Source of the DNA: Phycisphaerales bacterium
GTDB taxonomy: Bacteria > Planctomycetota > Phycisphaerae > Tepidisphaerales > Tepidisphaeraceae
Direction of reading: 5' to 3'
DNA: 36,881 nt
Assembly: GCA_020847545.1 (NCBI GenBank)
Contig: JADLBV010000129.1
Coordinates: 1 to 36,881, forward strand
The stretch's first letter is position 1, and each line of letters begins with the position of its first letter. Below the pieces are notes generated by a model. The model had not been told where the DNA came from. It worked only from the letters and a program-made list of their open reading frames with translations, and did not search any database. Positions 18,960 to 27,051 of the stretch are shown here, piece after piece. Position numbers and translations under genes: made by a program.

Positions 18960-18986
18960 CTTGAACCTCGCTGGGTCGGTTGGGGG

Positions 18987-20432
18987 TTATCCTTCGATGG
19001 TTCGCCGCTGAAACAGGTCCATCGGCAGCCGGATGCCCCGGTTTTCGATGCGTTCGGCCACGCGCGGGCGGATGCCGGAGCAGACAAAATGCCCCTGCGC
19101 GTGCCCTTCGCTGTTGACGCCATGTTGTTCAAAGTGGAACAGGTCGTGCATCTGAATCTGTTCACCTTCCATGCCCGTGATTTCACTGACGCGAGTCACT
19201 TTGCGCTTGCCGCCGGGCAGTCGCTGGGCCTGCACGATCACCTGGATGGCGCTGGCGACCTGTTGCCGCAGCGCCCGCATCGGGATGTCGTAACCGGCCA
19301 TGGCGATCATCACTTCCAGGCGGCCAAGGGCATCTCGCGTGTTGTTGGCGTGAATCGTGGTCATCGATCCTTCGTGGCCGGTGTTCATCGCCTGGAGCAT
19401 GTCCAGCGCCTCGCCGCCGCGTACTTCGCCGATGATGATCCGATCCGGACGCATTCGCAGACAGTTTTTAACCAGGTCACGCTGGGTGACTTCACCCTTG
19501 CCCTCGATGTTGGGCGGACGGGTCTCCAGTCGAACCACATGCGGCTGCTGCAACTGCAATTCGGCCGCATCTTCAATCGTGATGACACGCTCATCCGTGG
19601 GAACATATCGCGACAGGCAGTTCAACAGCGTCGTTTTACCCGAACCCGTTCCGCCGCTGATGAGAATGTTCACCCGCGCCTGCACGGCCGATGAGAGGAA
19701 ATCCATCACCGCCGGCGGAAAGGCGCCATGGCGGATCAGGTCTTCCAGTTGCATCGGCTTGGCGCCGAATCGACGAATTGACATCGCCGGGCCATCCAGC
19801 GCCAGCGGCGGGATGATCGCATTCACGCGGGAACCATCCGTCAATCGGGCATCGACCATCGGGCTGATCTCATCCACCCGGCGGCCCACCAGCGCCACGA
19901 TGCGGTCGATGATCTGCCGCAGATGGGCGTTGTCTCGGAAGCGAACATCCACCGCCTCCAGTCGGCCCCGTTTTTCACAATAAATGCGGTCATATTTGTT
20001 GACCAGGATGTCGGTGATCGTCGGGTCTTTCAGCAGCGTCTCCAGCGGGCCCAGGCCAAACGTCTCATCCATGACGTCGTCCATGAGCTTTTCCTGCTCC
20101 GACTGGTTGATCAGGTTTTTCTCGTTCAGGCAAAGCTCGCGGATCAGCGCCCGCACCTCGGCCCGCACCACTTCCGGCGGCAATGATCGCATGTTCTGCA
20201 TGTCCAGACGTTCCACCAGTTGCTGGTGCAGGCGAACCTTCAATTGTTGAAGGTAAATCTGTCGTTCGGTCTGCTGCGGCGGCACCGCCGCGGGAACAGG
20301 CCTGGGCGCCGCCGGGGCCGGCATCGCGGCCGCCATCGCCGCGGGTGGATCGACAATCGGTGTCGAACTGCCCGCCGCGGGCGAGGGTGTCACCGTGGCT
20401 GTCCCGTTGTTGCTTCGTGTGAATAATCCCAT
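18987..20432 (-). CDS. cpaF: Tad secretion ATPase CpaF/TadA
   Basis: The hexameric motor ATPase of the Flp pilus, 481 residues. Walker A is GGTGSGKT (260-267). The Walker B-like/Asp box region reads [24 protein letters not shown] with a following [10 protein letters not shown] motif, diagnostic of CpaF. The N-terminal 55 residues are Ala/Pro-rich and probably disordered, followed by a helical bundle with [19 protein letters not shown]. The C-terminus has [18 protein letters not shown]. It is a cytoplasmic protein at the inner-membrane platform. The ATG at 20432 has AGGG nine bases upstream. It sits between cpaE (36 bp gap) and tadB. Confidence 0.96.
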   Translation of the reverse strand: MGLFTRSNNGTATVTPSPAAGSSTPIVDPPAAMAAAMPAPAAPRPVPAAVPPQQTERQIYLQQLKVRLHQQLVERLDMQNMRSLPPEVVRAEVRALIRELCLNEKNLINQSEQEKLMDDVMDETFGLGPLETLLKDPTITDILVNKYDRIYCEKRGRLEAVDVRFRDNAHLRQIIDRIVALVGRRVDEISPMVDARLTDGSRVNAIIPPLALDGPAMSIRRFGAKPMQLEDLIRHGAFPPAVMDFLSSAVQARVNILISGGTGSGKTTLLNCLSRYVPTDERVITIEDAAELQLQQPHVVRLETRPPNIEGKGEVTQRDLVKNCLRMRPDRIIIGEVRGGEALDMLQAMNTGHEGSMTTIHANNTRDALGRLEVMIAMAGYDIPMRALRQQVASAIQVIVQAQRLPGGKRKVTRVSEITGMEGEQIQMHDLFHFEQHGVNSEGHAQGHFVCSGIRPRVAERIENRGIRLPMDLFQRRTIEG

Positions 20433-20467
20433 GATCGTTTACCCTGTCTCTGCCAGTAACTCTTCGT

Positions 20468-21595
20468 TCAGTTGTGAGCGGCATGTCCATTGAGCGCGCC
20501 GGCCAATTCGCGCAGGCTCACGCTCATGTCCGCACGGGGCGCCCGCAGCACCACCGGTTCGCCAAAATTGATCGCGCCGATGGCATTTTTGAAGTCATTG
20601 GGAACCATCCAGGCGATCTTCAGGCCCAATGCCCGTTCCACTTCACCAGGTTCGATATCCCAACCCTTTTTCTCAAACCGGTTGACGACAACCCGAATCT
20701 TGGCCGCCTCGATGCCCATTCGTCGCAGCGCCCCCACAAACCGCTCGGTATTGCGGGCGCTGGGCACATTGAGCTGCATCACAACCACATTCACATCCGA
20801 TGCCTGAATGGTGGTGGTGTAAATCGGATCGATGCTCATCAACGAATCGATGACGACATAATCAAACATCCGTCCCACCACCCCCAACAGCCGATTGACA
20901 CCCTGCACGGTCACGCGCTGCGTATCCTCCGGCAATTCCGGCCGGGCCAGAATCGCCAGCTTGCTGTTCTGGTGAATCGTCAGGGCGTTGTCCAACAACT
21001 GTCGATCCACCGTGTCGGCCGATTCCATCACATCCGCGATGGTGTATCGGGGCCGCACATCAAAATAACTCGCCACGCCGCCGCGAATCAGGTCCAGATC
21101 GATCAGCGCCGTCTTGCCATGCTTGGCCAGCGAGGCCGCCACGTTGCACGCCACGGTCGTCGATCCGCACCCGCCCATCGTCGGGATGATGTGGATCATC
21201 CGCGCCCGTTTGCCCATGCCATATTGCTGGGCCACCCGTTCCAGAGCCGCCGAGAATTTGGATTCGGTCATCGGCAACGGGATGAACTCGCGAACACCCG
21301 CGTGCATCGCCTCCATCAACAAGTCCGGATCCAGCACCTGCGACATCAGGAAGAAACTGACCTGTGGATGCTGTCTTGGCAGGTGCGCCACCTTCTTCAT
21401 CATCTCCCGCGCATTGGGGTCCAGGTTGATGATGACCAGTTGTGGCGCATCCGTCCGCGACAGCATCGCCGGCAGCATCTCCAGTGAAGGCAGTTGCGAC
21501 ATCACGCTGACTCCGAACTGGCCGAGAAAATTGGCCAGTTCCTGGCGGTTGGTCGCATCCGCATCCACGATCACACTGTTCAATTGCAGGTACAT
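20468..21595 (-). CDS. cpaE: Pilus localisation protein CpaE/TadZ
   Basis: A 375-residue protein with a pseudo-receiver domain (about 1-125, NSVIVDADATNRQELANFL ... VREFIPLPM) and a ParA/MinD-like ATPase domain. The P-loop is IPTMGGCGSTTVACNVA: the usual lysines of a deviant Walker A are absent (GGxGxTT), as in many CpaE/TadZ proteins. The later motif ALIDLDL and PTNDFK-like WMVPNDFKNAIGAINFGEPV are typical of the family. TadZ/CpaE places the pilus machine at the pole or a fixed site. The ATG at 21595 follows AGAGG. It lies 32 bp downstream of cpaC in the same operon. Confidence 0.93.
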   Translation of the reverse strand: MYLQLNSVIVDADATNRQELANFLGQFGVSVMSQLPSLEMLPAMLSRTDAPQLVIINLDPNAREMMKKVAHLPRQHPQVSFFLMSQVLDPDLLMEAMHAGVREFIPLPMTESKFSAALERVAQQYGMGKRARMIHIIPTMGGCGSTTVACNVAASLAKHGKTALIDLDLIRGGVASYFDVRPRYTIADVMESADTVDRQLLDNALTIHQNSKLAILARPELPEDTQRVTVQGVNRLLGVVGRMFDYVVIDSLMSIDPIYTTTIQASDVNVVVMQLNVPSARNTERFVGALRRMGIEAAKIRVVVNRFEKKGWDIEPGEVERALGLKIAWMVPNDFKNAIGAINFGEPVVLRAPRADMSVSLRELAGALNGHAAHN

Positions 21596-21627
21596 GAGAA
21601 TCCTCTGTCTTCAGGGGTACTGTTGAT

Positions 21628-23160
21628 TTATTTCCCGCCGGTCGGCGCCGTTGTCGTCGTCGGCTGGACGTAACCATATTGCCCCTGGTATCGAGGCGCG
21701 GGTTGTTGTGGACCTGTCGGGCGGGATGTCGGTCCCTGCCGCGGGTCGGCCGCCGGGCCGCCGATGTCCTTGTTCCAGAACAGTTCCCCCTCGCTGGGAT
21801 GTCGCCAATATTCACCCGGCAACGTCGGTACCTGATCGGGGTTCATCCCCTCAACCAGCTTGGGCGTCACCAGCACCACCAGTTCCGTCTCCTTGCGCTG
21901 ATATCGCACCGAACGGAACAGCGCTCCCAGAATCGGAATGTCCCCCAGCACCGGTGTCACATCCTTGGTCGCCGACACGCTGTCGTTGAGCAACCCGGCG
22001 ATCGCGAACGTCTGCCCTTCGGCCAGTTCGATCGTCGTCTGCACCTTTCGGCTGGTCAGACCGGGGATTACAAACCCGTTGAACCGCACCGCGGTTGTGA
22101 AATCCAGATCGCTCACCTCCGGGGCGACTTTCAGACGAATCCTGCCATCACCCAGCACGGTCGGCACGAAATTCAGCTTCACACCAAACTCGCGATATTC
22201 CACCGTCACGGCCGTCCCACCTTCGCCGCCGCCACCCTGGGTGACGGGGATCGGAAACTCGCCGCCCGCCAGAAAACTCGCCTCCTGGCCGCTGATCGCT
22301 ATCAGATTCGGCTCGGCCAGCATCCGCAGCAGGTTGTTCTGACGCAACGCATTGACAAAAACCGCCAGCGAGGTCGATCCAAACTGACCCCGGCCAAACA
22401 ACGTCACACCCGGATTGGGACCGGTCACGGCCAGTGTATCCGGCGTGGTGGCGGTCGCGCCGATCACACCAAATGGATTGACCTGCCCGATGTTGCTCGC
22501 CCCATATCCAATTCCATCCGTAAACCCGACGTTCACGCCCAGCGAATCGACCGCCGACCGCGATACCTCGGCGAAGCGCACCTGCAGCATCACCTGCTGG
22601 CCGCCGTAAATTTCAAGGAAATTCAACACTTTTCCATATGGGCTGGCCACCATCACGGCCTGTTCACCCACCATTACCGAAGGAACCCGGCCGCGCAGCG
22701 CGATCGAGCCATTCAGACTCGCCACTTCAATTTTGGACGTGGGAAACATCTTGGTAAGAGTTTCCTGCAGCGCCGCCAGATCCATCTCAACGGTCACATC
22801 AATCACCTGGGATTGATCCTGATCATCCCACAACACGATCTGCGTGCTGCCGGCCTTCTTGGCCGTCACCAGAATCGTCTGCGGACCGATTGGGTTCACA
22901 TCCGCGATCTCCGGCTGCGCGATGCTCAGCCGCTTGTAAGGCGACTTGGTCGTCACCACGGCGTTTTTGTTCACCGACAGCTTGATCTGACCCGTGGTGT
23001 CCGTTCCCCGGGCAACCACCGCCTGATCCGCCGGCCGGGTCGCGGGGGGCGCCTGGCCGGTTGCCACCACCACACCGCCGAACACCACCGTCGCCCCCAC
23101 CGCTCCCACCAGCTTCCACAATGCCCGACCTGTCCAATTATTTCGCATCTGGCGCTTCAT
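21628..23160 (-). CDS. cpaC: Tad outer-membrane secretin CpaC/RcpA
   Basis: A type II/IV-type secretin of 510 residues that forms the outer-membrane pore for Flp pili. The N-terminal signal/hydrophobic segment (WKLVGAVGATVVFGGVVVATG) is followed by a pilus-N domain (LSVNKNAVVTTKSPYKRLSIAQPEIADV), a BON-like domain (LNGSIALRGRVPSVMVGEQAV), and the secretin core with QVMLQVRFAEVSRSAVDSLGV, FLAGGEFPIPVTQGG and VKLNFVPTVLGDGRIRLKVAPEVSDLD-like residues. The tail is Pro/Gln-rich. Start chosen at ATG 23160 because GGAG lies six bases upstream; the frame reaches ATG 23172 but that codon has no Shine-Dalgarno. It lies 64 bp after cpaB. Confidence 0.95.
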   Translation of the reverse strand: MKRQMRNNWTGRALWKLVGAVGATVVFGGVVVATGQAPPATRPADQAVVARGTDTTGQIKLSVNKNAVVTTKSPYKRLSIAQPEIADVNPIGPQTILVTAKKAGSTQIVLWDDQDQSQVIDVTVEMDLAALQETLTKMFPTSKIEVASLNGSIALRGRVPSVMVGEQAVMVASPYGKVLNFLEIYGGQQVMLQVRFAEVSRSAVDSLGVNVGFTDGIGYGASNIGQVNPFGVIGATATTPDTLAVTGPNPGVTLFGRGQFGSTSLAVFVNALRQNNLLRMLAEPNLIAISGQEASFLAGGEFPIPVTQGGGGEGGTAVTVEYREFGVKLNFVPTVLGDGRIRLKVAPEVSDLDFTTAVRFNGFVIPGLTSRKVQTTIELAEGQTFAIAGLLNDSVSATKDVTPVLGDIPILGALFRSVRYQRKETELVVLVTPKLVEGMNPDQVPTLPGEYWRHPSEGELFWNKDIGGPAADPRQGPTSRPTGPQQPAPRYQGQYGYVQPTTTTAPTGGK

Positions 23161-23224
23161 CTTGAACTCCATTGATGTAACTGTTCCCGAACTTCCAATT
23201 CCCGGTACTGATTGTTATTGGTTA

Positions 23225-24139
23225 CTACCGATCCAACGGCACGCGCGTCACCGCTTCCGGCGCCGCCATCTCAAACGTCATCGTGCTGACGTTCCCCGCG
23301 CGGATGATCTGCACCGTCCGCGTCCGCTGCATCGACCGGTTGTCAACCATCCGCTCGGATGGCTGGGTTGCCGGCCGCACCTGCTCCACCGGCCGATTCA
23401 CAAACGGATCGGCCGACTGTTTCTGCGGATCACCACGCAATTCCGCCAGTGTCACACCGGCGCTCTGCTCCAATTCCTTGTCCTGGCTGCCCCGCAACAC
23501 CAATCGCGGCCGGCCCATGCTCGCCCCCAGCTCGATGGCCTCCGCATCTCGCGGCGTCACCAGCAGCGTCACGCTGCGCGACATCCCCTTGTCATCATCC
23601 TTTTCCTTCTCCTGACCCACCTGCTGCCCCACGGCCGTCACCTTGATGTCCTGGCAGATGGTCCGCGCGATGCTCTCACCGCTGTGCTCTCCCTGCATCG
23701 TCATCACGATGTCCACCCGGCATCCCGGCGCCAGCAATCCCGCCACGCCGCTGAATTCGTTCACCTCAACGGTGATCGCCCGCATCCCCGCCGGCACCAG
23801 CGCCTGCAGACCCGAACCCGTCCCCTTGGGCGCCAACAGCGTCTCAAAGACCGGCTGGCCCGCGACCATCGGCACGGTCGACACCCGGCCGGCCACCTGT
23901 TCCACGGATGTAAATGTCCCAGCCGGCGCCTTTTCGCTGCCTGCCGGCCCCATCACAAGGCTTTCCGGCCGCAACTCCGCACCCGGCGTGACGTTGTCCT
24001 TTAAGACCACCACCTGCGCAGACGCCTTTTGGGCAGTGCCCTTTGGCCCCTGCCGGTTGGTCATCTGCCATGCGGTCAACGCCGCAACCAGCCCCAGCAC
24101 CAGGGCCACGATCAACGGAACAATTGCTTTGATGTTCAT
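23225..24139 (-). CDS. cpaB: Flp pilus assembly protein CpaB/RcpC
   Basis: A 304-residue periplasmic partner of the secretin. An N-terminal membrane anchor (IKAIVPLIVALVLGLVAALTAW) is followed by an SAF domain (VVVLKDNVTPGAELRPESLVMG ... VPMVAGQPVFETLL) and the RcpC domain with MRAITVEVNEFSGVAGLLAPG and CRVDIVMTM, then TLLVTPRDAEAIELGASMGRPRLVLRG. Start chosen at ATG 24139, which has GGAG six bases upstream; the frame is open to 24319, but that stretch is a terminator region. It is the first gene after the terminator at 24281-24320 and so probably opens a second transcript of the tad locus. Confidence 0.94.
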   Translation of the reverse strand: MNIKAIVPLIVALVLGLVAALTAWQMTNRQGPKGTAQKASAQVVVLKDNVTPGAELRPESLVMGPAGSEKAPAGTFTSVEQVAGRVSTVPMVAGQPVFETLLAPKGTGSGLQALVPAGMRAITVEVNEFSGVAGLLAPGCRVDIVMTMQGEHSGESIARTICQDIKVTAVGQQVGQEKEKDDDKGMSRSVTLLVTPRDAEAIELGASMGRPRLVLRGSQDKELEQSAGVTLAELRGDPQKQSADPFVNRPVEQVRPATQPSERMVDNRSMQRTRTVQIIRAGNVSTMTFEMAAPEAVTRVPLDR

Positions 24140-24280
24140 AGCGTTCTCCGAAAAATCACAATGTCTTCCCTCAATATGTCGGTTGGAACATTTGTGCGCT
24201 TTAGATCGACTCTGATTCTTTTTCCAAACATTCGGATTGTGCGCCGCCGTATTTGGCCACAGGACAAAATGCCCCGGCCG

Positions 24281-24320
24281 CACAAACAAAATGCCCCGGA
24301 AACATCGGTTCCGGGGCATT
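24281..24320 (-). terminator. Terminator between tadE and cpaB
   Basis: A perfect 12-bp stem, AATGCCCCGGAA (24290-24301) with TTCCGGGGCATT (24309-24320), has a 7-nt loop. On the minus strand it is followed by TTTTGTTTG, a good U-rich tail. It starts 27 bp after the TadE-like gene stop. A second copy of the arm (ACAAAATGCCCCGG, 24264-24277, repeating 24286-24299) lies farther downstream and gives an alternative stem of 10 bp also followed by TTTTGT. Confidence 0.8.
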
Positions 24321-24346
24321 CCGCAGGAGCAACTTTTTTTACGTCC

Positions 24347-24814
24347 TCATTCTCGCCGCATCACTGTGATGCCGAGCACTTTTTTGTTGGACCCAATGGT
24401 GGGGAAGGCGCTTTTCCATCCCACCGTTCCCCAGGTGCATTCCACGCTGACCTTGATGTTGGTCCCCGCCGCCAGACCCGATAACGTCAGTGGGTTGTTG
24501 TTCAGATCCGTCACCTTGATGGTGTAATTCGCCTTGGGAATGCTCGTCGGCCTCATCGCATCATCCACCGCCGTGGTCACATCCGTGTTGTCCGATGTGG
24601 CCAAAATCGCCACCCGCGCCCCTTCGCGCGCCGCCGCCTGCAAACAATTCTTCACATACAGGTAATACCCCCACTCCGCCGTGATAAACAACACCGGCAG
24701 CAACACCAGCGACAACACCAGCACCGTCTCCAGCACCGCGTTGCCCCGGTTCCTCTCACGATGAGCAAAACGGAACAATCCCGCCGTCATAATCAAATTG
24801 CGTTTGTTATTCAT
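24347..24814 (-). CDS. tadE: TadE-like minor pilin
   Basis: A 155-residue TadE/TadG-type pseudopilin. The sequence RERNRGNAVLETVLVLSLVLLPVLFITAEWGYYL has the TadE pattern G-x-A-x-x-E followed by one long membrane helix and then NCLQAAAREGARVAI, the conserved A-A-R-x-G-A-R motif. The C-terminal part is an all-beta periplasmic domain. It is presumably processed at the G-N or N-A position by the CpaA peptidase. Start chosen at ATG 24814, with GAGGAG seven bases upstream. It begins 10 bp after the cpaA stop and ends just before the strong terminator, so it closes the pilin transcript. Confidence 0.9.
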   Translation of the reverse strand: MNNKRNLIMTAGLFRFAHRERNRGNAVLETVLVLSLVLLPVLFITAEWGYYLYVKNCLQAAAREGARVAILATSDNTDVTTAVDDAMRPTSIPKANYTIKVTDLNNNPLTLSGLAAGTNIKVSVECTWGTVGWKSAFPTIGSNKKVLGITVMRRE

Positions 24815-24824
24815 GATGATCTCC

Positions 24825-25361
24825 TCAACCCAGGAGCAAAACCCCCACCGTCGCGAGCAACACCGGAACCGCATACGGCAACGGCCGATCCACCGACCGG
24901 CTCTCCTGTCCCGTCTGGCTCACATGTTCCACCCCCACATCCCCAATATGCACCAGATTCAACGCCAACACCGCGCTGTTCCTGAAAAGCACCCTCATCC
25001 GCCCCTGCTTGGCCGACTGCATCAGCACACTCACCATCCCCACCACGGCCGACCCCGCAAAAATCATCGCCACCGGCCACACCCCCACCCACGCGCCCAC
25101 CCCCGCCATCAATTTCACATCCCCGCCACCCAATGCGCCCATCGCGAACAATATAAATGTCAACCCAAACCCCAGCCCCAACCCACCCAACGACTGCATC
25201 GGCCCCACGGTGTGTGTCGGCAGAAAACTCTGCGCCAACCCCATCACCGCCAGGCATACCGTCAATACATTGGGAATCCGCCTCGTCCGCGCATCCCCCA
25301 CCGCCGCCACGATCAGCAGCACGAACAACGGCCCGCACATCGCCAGGTGATACCCGTTCAT
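24825..25361 (-). CDS. cpaA: Prepilin peptidase CpaA/TadV
   Basis: An A24-family aspartic membrane peptidase of 178 residues that cleaves the leader of Flp-type pilins at the inner membrane. The two catalytic aspartates are visible in GDARTRRIPN (near residue 23) and GGGDVKLM (near residue 80). Several hydrophobic helices surround them. It lacks the N-terminal methyltransferase domain of PilD, as is usual for TadV. The ATG at 25361 lies 7 bp after the flp2 stop, and the spacer carries TAGGGATG, so translation is probably coupled. The final residues (VPVLLATVGVLLLG) form the last membrane helix. Confidence 0.93.
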   Translation of the reverse strand: MNGYHLAMCGPLFVLLIVAAVGDARTRRIPNVLTVCLAVMGLAQSFLPTHTVGPMQSLGGLGLGFGLTFILFAMGALGGGDVKLMAGVGAWVGVWPVAMIFAGSAVVGMVSVLMQSAKQGRMRVLFRNSAVLALNLVHIGDVGVEHVSQTGQESRSVDRPLPYAVPVLLATVGVLLLG

Positions 25362-25368
25362 CGCATCC

Positions 25369-25527
25369 CTACAATGAGGAATTGACGCTCGTCCAACGCG
25401 CCAACACCTTCGTCCCCACCGTCCCGATCACCGCGATCGCCGTCACGACGATCAACCCCAATATCAGGGCATATTCAATCGTCTCCCCACCACATTCATC
25501 ACGCCAAAGCCTGTTCATCCATCCCAT
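25369..25527 (-). CDS. flp: Flp pilin 2 (short ORF)
   Basis: A 52-residue Flp/Fap pilin found by translating the gap between flp1 and cpaA. Its leader MGWMNRLWRDECG is followed by GETIEYALILGLIVV, the Flp signature with Glu at +5 and Tyr at +6 when cleavage is placed between the two glycines. The C-terminus VIGTVGTKVLARWTSVNSSL is nearly identical to flp1 (same ending ARWT..NSSL), so it is a tandem paralogue. ATG 25527 has GGAG seven bases upstream; ATG 25518 is an alternative. Secreted and assembled as a pilus subunit after CpaA processing. Confidence 0.88.
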   Translation of the reverse strand: MGWMNRLWRDECGGETIEYALILGLIVVTAIAVIGTVGTKVLARWTSVNSSL

Positions 25528-25583
25528 CGCCCGGCTCCATCCAACCACCCCGGATGCCCCGCATCACAATCCTGGAACAGGCC

Positions 25584-25628
25584 GGCGACGCGGACAACGG
25601 CCAAACAAGCCCGCCGATCCGCGTCGCC
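25584..25628 (-). promoter_or_regulatory. Hairpin between flp1 and flp2
   Basis: GGCGACGCGGA (25584-25594) and TCCGCGTCGCC (25618-25628) form a perfect 11-bp inverted repeat with a 23-nt interior, 27 bp after the flp1 stop. No T-run follows on the minus strand. The likely role is 3'-end protection of the flp1 message, or partial attenuation so that the first pilin is made in excess. Confidence 0.55.
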
Positions 25629-25654
25629 AGCCCTTATTTCCACGCCTTGTTCGC

Positions 25655-25825
25655 TTACAGCGAGCTGTTCAGCGCGGTCCAGCGGGCCAGAACCTTGGTC
25701 CCGACCGACCCGATGACGGCAATCGCCGCCACAACAATCAAACCCGCGATCAGGGCGTATTCCAAAACTTCGCCACCCTGCTCGTCCTTGACCAACTTGG
25801 TCAACAAATTCTTCATCGCCTTCAT
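25655..25825 (-). CDS. flp: Flp pilin 1
   Basis: A 56-residue major Flp pilin. The basic leader MKAMKNLLTKLVKDEQG is followed by GEVLEYALIAGLIVVAAIAVIG, the Flp hydrophobic helix with the E(+5)-Y(+6) pair if cut between the glycines. The ending VLARWTALNSSL is shared with flp2. Start chosen at ATG 25825 because GGGAG lies seven bases upstream; the frame is open farther but reads non-pilin sequence. Its start codon overlaps by four bases (ATGA) the stop of a possible leader ORF. It is the first pilin of the operon and probably the most abundant subunit. Confidence 0.92.
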   Translation of the reverse strand: MKAMKNLLTKLVKDEQGGEVLEYALIAGLIVVAAIAVIGSVGTKVLARWTALNSSL

Positions 25826-26013
25826 ATGGTGTCTCCCGAAAAAGGCGTTCCCACTTCCCTCGTGCGGTCCACACACCAATCAGACCACGCGGCCTGAAAA
25901 TTCACGAGGCAGCGCTCACAGCGCCATGCCGACCACCGCGGCCGGACACGCCCTCTCCATGCAACCTTCCATCTCTGGTTTAAGCCACACGGATCAGGTG
26001 ACACATTTTTCAT
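25822..26013 (-). CDS. Possible 63-residue leader ORF before flp1
   Basis: An unrecognised ORF starting MKNVSPDPCGLNQRW. ATG 26013 has GGTGGAG eight bases upstream, and its TGA overlaps the flp1 ATG as ATGA, a typical coupling arrangement. The predicted product is strange: about seven Trp, five Cys and ten Arg in 63 residues, with no hydrophobic core. That composition, with G-rich codons, fits either a Trp/Cys-rich leader peptide or a structured, untranslated leader RNA that is open by chance. I cannot decide between these from sequence. Confidence 0.35.
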   Translation of the reverse strand: MKNVSPDPCGLNQRWKVAWRGRVRPRWSAWRCERCLVNFQAAWSDWCVDRTREVGTPFSGDTI

Positions 26014-26096
26014 CGGAACAACTCCACCCCTTCTTAATTTCTCCGACAGGAATTTTATGTGATTTTCGTTATCGGACGTGCGGTGCTGCCACCGTC

Positions 26097-26897
26097 TCAA
26101 ACAAAACGATAGCCGCCATACTCATAGATCGTGCTGCGTTTGGGTTTCATGGGATCGTACAGGATGGTGACGGCCTGGCCGGGCTGGGCCGCCTCAAACT
26201 CCTCCCTGGCAAGCATCATGCTGGTGGAATACGGCGTCATGCCTTGTTTGGCCGGTGTGAAGGTGTAACGGAGAATATAGACATATCCACCCTTCGTCGT
26301 CATCCTGTTCTTGTCAGTGGTTATCCCCTCCACGGCCGTGCCGCTGACATAAAGCTCGCGTTGCTGGCGGGGCCGAACAATGGCGGCCAGATACAGCGTG
26401 AAACTGAGCAACATGCCCGCCGGCAACAAAACGCCCGACACCACGAGCAAAATAGACCCCCACTCATGTTCAACCGCCCGGCTGTATCGCAATGGACCAA
26501 TCCGATACGCCCGAATGGCAAGCTGGCCAGGCGCATCGACCGGAAATCGCAGGTCATCCGGCCGACCAACCGCGGAAACAAACGGGCGCTTGAGCCGGTG
26601 ATACGCATCCCAGTTGATCAGCGAATGATCCTCACGCGGCCCCTCGCCGGGATAGGAATAGGTGTAATATGCCACATGCTCAAACCCGCCGCTGCGGTCG
26701 GGACGTTCAAGAACCAACGAAACCGCCCCCACCACCTCCCGCCCCGCCCATTTGAGCAACAGTTCATTGATCAAAACAATGGCCAACAAAAAGGTGGCCG
26801 CAATAACGGCAAAAACGATTGTTCGGACGAACGCCTTGATGATGGGCTTTGGACGAACAGCAATGACCTGTCGTGGAGGTGAAGGAACCCTATTCAT
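26097..26897 (-). CDS. DUF3592-like membrane protein
   Basis: A 266-residue protein with two membrane helices: one near the N-terminus (FVRTIVFAVIAATFLLAIVLI) and one in the middle (SILLVVSGVLLPAGMLLSFTLYLAA). Between them is a beta-rich segment, and after the second helix comes the DUF3592-like pattern: G-x-A-V-E-G-I-T-x-x-K, then YVYILRYTFTPAKQG, EEFEAAQPGQAVTILYDPMKPKRSTIYEYGG (key features G-x-x-V-x-x-L-Y-D-P and S-x-I-Y-E). Function unknown. ATG 26897 was chosen over a TTG at 26933. It lies 84 bp upstream of the flp leader in the same direction without an obvious terminator, so read-through into the pilin genes is possible. Confidence 0.7.
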   Translation of the reverse strand: MNRVPSPPRQVIAVRPKPIIKAFVRTIVFAVIAATFLLAIVLINELLLKWAGREVVGAVSLVLERPDRSGGFEHVAYYTYSYPGEGPREDHSLINWDAYHRLKRPFVSAVGRPDDLRFPVDAPGQLAIRAYRIGPLRYSRAVEHEWGSILLVVSGVLLPAGMLLSFTLYLAAIVRPRQQRELYVSGTAVEGITTDKNRMTTKGGYVYILRYTFTPAKQGMTPYSTSMMLAREEFEAAQPGQAVTILYDPMKPKRSTIYEYGGYRFV

Positions 26898-26967
26898 TGC
26901 CCCGGAAGATACCCCGCAAATAAACTCCGGCAAGTTAGAACATCTTCATCTCTGTAACGGAGCGCGG

Positions 26968-27002
26968 GGGATGGCACGGGATTATGCGGGATGAGGCGGG
27001 AT
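26968..27002 (+). repeat. Four GGGAT motifs at exact 10-bp phasing
   Basis: GGGAT starts at 26968, 26978, 26988 and 26998. The decamers read GGGATGGCAC, GGGATTATGC, GGGATGAGGC and GGGATGGAAG. One helical turn per repeat puts all copies on the same DNA face, as expected for cooperative protein binding or intrinsic bending. Confidence 0.75.
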
Positions 27003-27051
27003 GGAAGTGTAGGTAAATGCGGTGGTTATGAGGGAAATGAAGTGGAAATAA

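Noticed and set aside
21679-23175. 498-codon plus-strand ORF opposite cpaC
   Set aside because: Antisense shadow with very high His/Arg/Gln; the secretin is unambiguous.
24334-24340. Plus-strand terminator using the T7 run
   Set aside because: The T-run lies 13 bases from the stem and no plus-strand gene ends here. The minus-strand U-rich tail is adjacent to the stem and fits the tad genes.
25826-26096. Cyclic-di-GMP riboswitch upstream of flp1
   Set aside because: I looked for the GEMM-I core (such as the CGCAAAGCC-type segment) and did not find it. The leader may be structured but matches no riboswitch class I know.
26014-26096. Sigma54 or sigma28 promoter before flp
   Set aside because: TGGCAGCACCGCACG lacks the TTGC half of a -24/-12 element, and TCCGATAA resembles a FliA -10 but has no matching -35.
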